Notes under the pieces: model-generated | The model's database searches: none | Told to the model about the DNA's origin: nothing | The model's input: the letters and a program-made list of their open reading frames with translations, nothing else | NCBI RefSeq assembly: GCF_002776525.5 | Contig: NC_045439.1 | Coordinates: forward strand, 118,463,100 to 118,527,099 | Source of the DNA: Piliocolobus tephrosceles | Lineage: Eukaryota; Chordata; Mammalia; Primates; Cercopithecidae | Direction: 5' to 3' | Length of the DNA: 64,000 nucleotides | Part shown: positions 59,359 through 64,000 of the stretch, piece after piece | Position numbering within the stretch: the stretch's first letter is position 1 | Layout: every line of letters begins with the position of its first letter | Translations under genes and position numbers: made by a program

Positions 59359-59686
59359 GGCTGGGCCTGGTGGCTCATGCCTATAATCCCAGCACTTTGG
59401 GAGGCTGAGACTGAAGGATTGCTTGAGCCCAGCAGTTCAAGGTCACTTTGGGCAACAAAGTGAGACCCTGTCTACCAAAAATTCAAAAAATTAGTCAGGC
59501 ATAGTGGCACGTGTCTGTGGTCCCAGCTAAATGGGAGGCTGCCTTGGGAGAATTACTCGAGCCCAGAATGTCAAGGCTGAAATTAGCTGTGATCATGCTA
59601 CCGCACTATAGCCTGGGTGACAGAGTGAGATCCTGCCTCAAATAAACAAACAAACAAACAAACAAACAAATAAAGGAAAAATAAAA
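59359..59686 (+). mobile_element. AluJ, full length, with (CAAA)n tail
   Basis: Complete Alu (ggctgggcctggtggctcatgcc to cagagtgagatcctgcctc) with AluJb-type traits (ggattgcttgagcccagcagttc, gagcccagaatgtcaaggctg). The tail is (CAAA)n followed by A-rich sequence. Short flanking repeats aaaagtg at 59353-59359 and 59687-59693. Confidence 0.9.
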
Positions 59687-59693
59687 AAAGTGC

Positions 59694-60077
59694 CATTTAC
59701 ATCTGTTTGTGTTTTTTTTTAAATCCTGTTTGAGGTATTTTCTTGTCACTGTACGAAGACATTAAACATATGCATTCTATAATAGGGTAATCAAGTTAAA
59801 AAAGAGAAATTTATTTTTTCATAGTATTTTTGTTAAAATTCATTGAAGGATATCTTACAGAAAATGTGGCATTCTTACATTCTGATTATCAGGGCACAAC
59901 TTGATAAAATTTTAACAGGTGAATAATACTCTGGTAATCAGAATGCAGATTAAGAAAGAGAACACTAAAACCTCAGAACACTGCCTTCCTTGCACTATTT
60001 ACTCTAAACTCTATTCCATCCATTAAAGATAGTGATGACTGAATTTTAACATAGACTCAGTTTGCCTGGTTGTACAT

Positions 60078-60081
<4 letters not shown>
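59694..60081. other. Single-copy DNA
   Basis: No repeat recognised. Confidence 0.5.

Positions 60082-60118
<37 letters not shown>
60082..60118. repeat. (GT)n microsatellite
   Basis: About 18 perfect GT units, a likely length polymorphism, close to the tail side of the next Alu. Confidence 0.97.
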
Positions 60119-60120
<2 letters not shown>

Positions 60121-60134
60121 TCTTATTTTGATAT

Positions 60135-60429
60135 ATATATATTTGGAGATGGAGTTTTGCTCTTGTTGCTCAAGCTGGAGTGCAATGACGCAATCTTGGC
60201 TCACTGCAACCTCTGCCACCTGGGTTCAAGTGATCCTCCTGCCTCAGCTTCCCGAGTAGCTGGACTTACAGGTGCGCACCACCATTCCAGGCTAATTTTT
60301 TGTATTTTTAGTAGAAACAGGGTTTCACCATGTTAGCCAGGCTGGTCTCGAACTCTTGACCTCAGGTGATCCACCTGCCTCAGCCTCTTGAAGTGCCGGG
60401 ATTACAGGCGTGAGTCACCACGCCCAGGC
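60135..60429 (-). mobile_element. AluS, full length
   Basis: Reverse-complement Alu from gagatggagttttgctcttgttgc to gtcaccacgcccaggc, of AluS type (tcttggctcactgcaacctctgccacctgg; ggctggtctcgaactcttgacctcag). Flanked by attttgatat (60125-60134) and attttgacat (60430-60439), 9 of 10 identical. Confidence 0.92.
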
Positions 60430-60439
60430 ATTTTGACAT

Positions 60440-61189
60440 AATTTTAAACTTACAAAGAAGTTGCAAGAATGGTGGAAGAAAGTCCTATATTCCCTTTTCT
60501 CCAGATATTTTTTCTTAATTACATTAGAATATATTGGTAGTATGCTCTCTCTCTCTCCTTTCTATATTATTTGCAAATTGGAGCCATCTTATTATTTTAA
60601 TCCTAAGTACTTTACTGTATATTTCCTAAAAACCAGAACATTCTCTTAGAAAATCACATTTTATTATACAATTCCTATATAGTTTAAAAAATCAGGAAAA
60701 TTTAGAGTATATTTCAGTGTTTTTAAAAAATATATACTAGGTATGAATTATGCCTTAATGGGTTAAACACAGACTTGTAACTAAATAACTCTTAACTAAG
60801 GCCACTCTTTCCTTATAGAAGTTATTGACACTTTTTCAAGGAGAACAGATGAAATTCTAGGAGACATGCCTTGCAAATTCATCATTTAACATGAGAATTG
60901 CTACTGGAAGAGCAACAGCTATTTGGGGCCCTAGATTTCAGTGAGGCCCTAAATGGCAACAATTTTAGAATTAATGGCAAATGCAGTCCCTGATTCTTTT
61001 TGTTTGTTTTTGTGAATAGACTCACTTCAGCGTCCATCAGATATTCTATTAAAGGTCAGCCTCTTGGTTTCTTGATGCAGTTGCTGTTGGTGATATTTCT
61101 TAATATATTAAGATGGAACAACTTACCATTCCATTTTGAGTCATCTTTTAATTCATTAAGCTATAATGTTTGAGTAAGTATAGGGTCTA
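60440..61189. other. Single-copy DNA
   Basis: A short (CT)n lies at 60545-60560. No other repeat recognised. Confidence 0.5.
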
Positions 61190-61460
61190 GCATAGTAGTT
61201 TGCACAGAATACTTTCAAAAATACAGATGTTTGAAAAGCAATCTTGCTCTTAAGGACCTTCGATACTAATAGAAAGACCACTCCTGTAAGAAGAATATGT
61301 GATGTAATCCCAAGTGCACTAAGGATTTTGATGAGGGAAAAATGATTTCTTCTTGAGTTTATCAGAGAAGATCTTGAAAGAGCCGGCATCTGAGATGTGT
61401 GTGAAAGTTATGTAGGTTTTTTATAGGTGACAATAGAAAGAAAAAGAGTATACTGAAATG
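61190..61460 (+). mobile_element. Possible L2-like fragment
   Basis: Loose match to L2 phrases, mainly 'gaagatcttgaaagagccggcatctgagatgtgtgtgaaag' for 'ggaaggcctc..ggtgacatttgagctgagtcttgaagg'. Weak. Confidence 0.4.
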
Positions 61461-61639
61461 AATATGTGTGTTATGCCACAAAGACAGAAATTTTAGTAGA
61501 ATTTAAGGTAGTGAATAGTTTGATGAGAAGGTGGTTTAGCATGAGCAAGAAAAATGAAATATTACTGGAACAATTGTGAAAGTCTGTAAATTACTGGCTA
61601 AAAAGTTGGATATTTCTCAGAAAATGTAGGGAACAGTGA
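61461..61639. other. Unassigned DNA
   Basis: Nothing recognised. Confidence 0.4.
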
Positions 61640-62297
61640 ACATTATTTTATTTTTTGAATAGGTGATAAATTTATATGATGCAGAATTGGAAAATTCCAC
61701 ATTCTATCCTTTTCTATTGTCTTCCTGGTTCTTACCTCTTAACTACAGCTTCTTGGTGTCTTAAGTATTTTATGTATATATAAGAAATAACAATATACAT
61801 TATTGATTTCCTTTATTTGGACAGCATAACACACATCCTTTTGGCACATTGCTTTATTCATTAACAATATATCTTGAAAAGCTTTCCACATTGATACATA
61901 TGGAAAATTTTCAGCATTTTTACTGCTGCAGAACATCAAAGGGATGTATCATCATTAAGTCATACTATATAAAAAACTTTGTTGTTTTCAGGATCTTGTT
62001 CTTATATATGTTTCTGCAATGAATATAGTCATATATGTCATTTTATACATAAGTAGTTATTTAGGATAATCTGCCTAGAGTATAATTGATTGGACATGCA
62101 CATACTCATTTTTTTGTTTGATAAATATGTACTAATTTATACTCCAACCATGAGGATGCATGAATGGAAGTAACTGTGTTTTCAGAAGTTCGTTTTTAAA
62201 TATGCTATTCTAATAGGTGAAATAATATTGATATAGTTTTATTTGTAGTTTTATTATGGTTGAACTTGAATATGCTTTTATATACTTAAAAGTCATT

Positions 62298-62308
62298 TGC
62301 ATTTACTT
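62298..62308 (+). repeat. Target-site duplication, left copy, of AluY
   Basis: tgcatttactt, identical to 62609-62619. Confidence 0.9.
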
Positions 62309-62608
62309 AATTTTTTATTTTTATTTTATTTATGTATTTTTTTGAGACAGAGTCCGGCTCTGTTGCCCAGGGGCGCGATCTCGGCTCACTGCAAGCTCCG
62401 CCTTCCGGGTTCACGCAATTCTCCTGCCTCAGACTCCCGAGTAGCTGGGACTACAGGCGCCTGCCAGCACGCCTGGCTGATTTTTTTTTAGTAGAGACGG
62501 GGTTTTACCGCATTAGTCAGGATGGTCTTGATCTCCTGACCTCGTGATCCACCCGCCTCGGCCTCCCACAAGTGCTGGGATTACAGGCGTAAGCCACCGC
62601 ACCCGGCC
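62309..62608 (-). mobile_element. AluY with 12-bp internal deletion
   Basis: Reverse-complement AluY (gagacagagtccggctctg to ccaccgcacccggcc) with intact CpGs in several places (gcgcgatctcggctcac; acctcgtgatccacccgcctcggcc), so it is fairly young. The segment normally reading cccaggctggagtgcagtgg is shortened to ccca-gggg near 62366-62373, a 12-bp loss between GG pairs. This copy keeps the ancestral gcgcgatc form, unlike the AluYRa at 19417. Perfect 11-bp target duplication. Confidence 0.94.
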
Positions 62609-62619
62609 TGCATTTACTT
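62609..62619 (+). repeat. Target-site duplication, right copy, of AluY
   Basis: tgcatttactt. Confidence 0.9.
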
Positions 62620-62733
62620 TCTATCATGAGTTTGAGTCTTTTGCTCATAAATTTCTAGAAACACTTCATATAGTAAAGAAATCATACTATATGGAGAGTA
62701 AATATTATTCTTTAATTACTGTAGTTTCAATTT

Positions 62734-62746
62734 GTTTACAATATTT
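62734..62746 (+). repeat. Target-site duplication, left copy, of U2 fragment
   Basis: gtttacaatattt, identical over 13 bp to 62781-62793. Confidence 0.95.
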
Positions 62747-62780
62747 CACTTGATCTTAGCCAAAAGGCTGAGAAGTGAAT
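62747..62780 (-). pseudogene. Retroposed fragment of the U2 snRNA 5' end (about nt 1-33), tailless
   Basis: On the minus strand this reads as the first ~33 nt of spliceosomal U2 snRNA (TTCTCAGCCTTTTGGCT core, then AAGATCAAGTG). The internal differences from canonical U2 are CG to CA changes at the two CpGs near the 5' end, the expected decay of methylated sites, plus one or two bases at the extreme 5' end. The copy keeps the U2 5' end, stops at about nt 33, lacks a poly(A) tail, and is bracketed by a perfect 13-bp duplication. That marks it as an L1-machinery insertion into old L1M sequence. It is far too short to function: it has only stem-loop I and the start of the branch-point region, without Sm site or promoter. 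Confidence 0.9.
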
Positions 62781-62793
62781 GTTTACAATATTT
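62781..62793 (+). repeat. Target-site duplication, right copy, of U2 fragment
   Basis: gtttacaatattt. Confidence 0.95.
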
Positions 62794-63115
62794 TTTCATG
62801 AAGTTATTGTTAATGTATTCACATATACCTATTTTTAATCTTTTAGCTTCTGGGCTTTTAGTTATAGTTACTTATACCTTAACCACTTAAAGGTTATAAA
62901 AGAAATGTCCTATGTTTACTTCTAGAGACTTCGTGGCTTTGTTTTCTACATTTAATGCTTTAATCTCTTTGAAAATAATCTTACATGCAGTAGGGAATAT
63001 GAATCTACCCCATGTTATTTTTCTACAAAATGGTAACGTATATTTCTTTACTGGTTTGAGCATTAATATATGCTTTTTGGGATATTGTATTATTTTTTAT
63101 TCAACAATCTAGACT

Positions 63116-64000
63116 CTATTAAAATTCTCCTCATAGTCCTGCTTTAAAAAAAAAACACAAATTTTTTTTCTTTTGTGCTGTCCTCTGTCAGTCACATTTA
63201 TTTGCATCCCCGTTCCTTCTTTCATTACAACTTATACCCTGCAAATAAAAGAAAGCCCACCTAAGCGATGAAGAGATTATGTATTATATATTAAGAAGTA
63301 GGTAGTTAGAAAAGTTTTCACCTCTGATTGACTTATGGTTCAGAGATCTCAGCAAGGAAACACATTCTTTCTGCCTCTCCATCCTGCAGTTCACTTAATA
63401 GCTTCATCCTACTTCTGCTTCCTCTTGTAGTATGCAATGGTTGGTAAGAGCAATGAGCAGTACAGGATTTCTCTTTCAAATCGAGTGAATACAAGGGAAA
63501 GAGTTTTCCCCTTTTGTGAATAGAAGTCTTTCCTTCTTTATATTATAGTAGAGACTATTTGCACTGTCTACTTATTCCCAGATAACAATTGACAAACACA
63601 GGTACTGACTGATGTATGTCTGATTTTTTGAAACATCCAGGAGCAATGGGAAAATAATTACCTACATTGTCTAAGAGTAACTGGGGCCCAAGTCTGGAAC
63701 TGGGGAGTTCTGTTTATTTTATTCAGATATCCCTTCTATGGATAAAGCTGGTCTTTCCTTAAACACAGGGACTATTTACAAATAGAATGGATATCTGGAT
63801 AAAATAGGGATTCTGTTAAAAAAAAGAAAAGGAAAATGTAAGAAGGTTAGGTAGCCAACTGTGTCCACTAGAAATTGTTTTCTTGAGAATTCTATCAGGG
63901 GCATTCTTTGCATTCTCTACTTTATATTTGTGGTTAATCCACTATTCTATCTCTCAAAGAATTGATCTATGTGTGAACTGGTTTTGTTACTCTAATTTCT
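63116..64000. other. Single-copy DNA to the window end
   Basis: No repeat recognised beyond short A and T runs. No gene evidence. Confidence 0.5.

Larger units (their letters stand above)
61640..63115 (-). mobile_element. Old L1M (L1ME/L1M5 grade), interrupted by AluY and a U2 fragment
   Basis: Minus-strand L1 3' region. 61850-62170 follows the L1M phrases 'ttactgctgcagaacatc..', 'tttctgcaatgaatatagtcatatatgtcattttatac', 'ggataatctgcctagagtataattgattgg', 'actaatttatactccaacca'. 62609-62660 continues with 'gagtttgagtcttttgctcataaatttctag', and 62910-63100 with 'atgtttacttctagagacttcgtggctttg'. The AluY at 62309-62608 and the U2 insert at 62747-62780 are later insertions. It is very decayed; coding capacity is nil. 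Confidence 0.62.

Noticed and set aside
60062..60336. Frames beginning with alternating C-V residues
   Set aside because: They are (GT)n followed by an antisense AluS.
1..64000. CRISPR arrays, tRNA genes, rRNA, bacterial operons, attachment sites
   Set aside because: Scanned for and not found. The repeats present are primate transposons and microsatellites.

Overview
This window looks like intergenic or deep-intronic nuclear DNA of an Old World monkey (a cercopithecid such as macaque, baboon or vervet). The primate call rests on several Alu elements and L1PA-type LINEs. The monkey call rests on the Alu at 19417-19707. It carries the variants of the cercopithecid AluYRa lineage as I know them (ctcaagcctg, gagacgggcgga, actagccgggcgaggtgg, and gagatcc-gcc in place of the ape gagatcgcgcc), and it has a perfect 14-bp target-site duplication. 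I see no convincing protein-coding exon and no complete RNA gene. Long reading frames are either decayed L1 ORF1/ORF2 or short chance frames.

Layout. 1-6925 is a stack of L1s: an old L1M, an L1MA/L1PB-type L1 next to it, and a younger L1PA 3' fragment (1434-2039) nested in the latter. 7023-9185 holds a broken AluJ and an L1 with a 5' inversion (twin priming). 9618-9918 is AluS. 9919-18760 is mostly single-copy AT-rich DNA with a MER5-like element, a MIR and a possible LTR. 18765-19707 has a Tigger-like DNA transposon remnant, an L1 3' end and the diagnostic AluYRa. 19722-23596 is single-copy apart from an AluS and a (TAA)n tract.

23597-29907 is a near full-length minus-strand L1 (about 6.25 kb: 5'UTR, dead ORF1, dead ORF2, 3'UTR) bracketed by a 17-18 bp target-site duplication. 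29998-30520 looks like a solo ERV LTR, followed by a very old L1M/HAL1-like element (30690-33600). 34276-34655 holds AT/CA microsatellites and a perfect 16-bp inverted repeat. 35150-42362 contains four MaLR/MLT-like LTRs and an L2-like stretch, separated by repeat-free DNA; one such block (36280-37060) has features of a developmental enhancer. A pair of RFX X-box-like motifs sits at 44027-44088.

45290-46900 is the 5' part of another old L1M/HAL1. From 48790 on there are a tetranucleotide microsatellite, AluY, AluJ and AluS copies, L2 and MIR fragments, and an old minus-strand L1M (61640-63115). That L1M is broken by an AluY and by a 34-bp fragment of the 5' end of U2 snRNA flanked by a perfect 13-bp duplication.

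Nothing here forms an operon or pathway. The sequence records successive L1-driven insertions (L1, Alu and U2 all use the L1 enzymes), with possible regulatory elements in the repeat-free gaps. Family names come from recognising consensus sequences by eye. Repeat boundaries are good to about 10-30 bp unless a target-site duplication fixes them.
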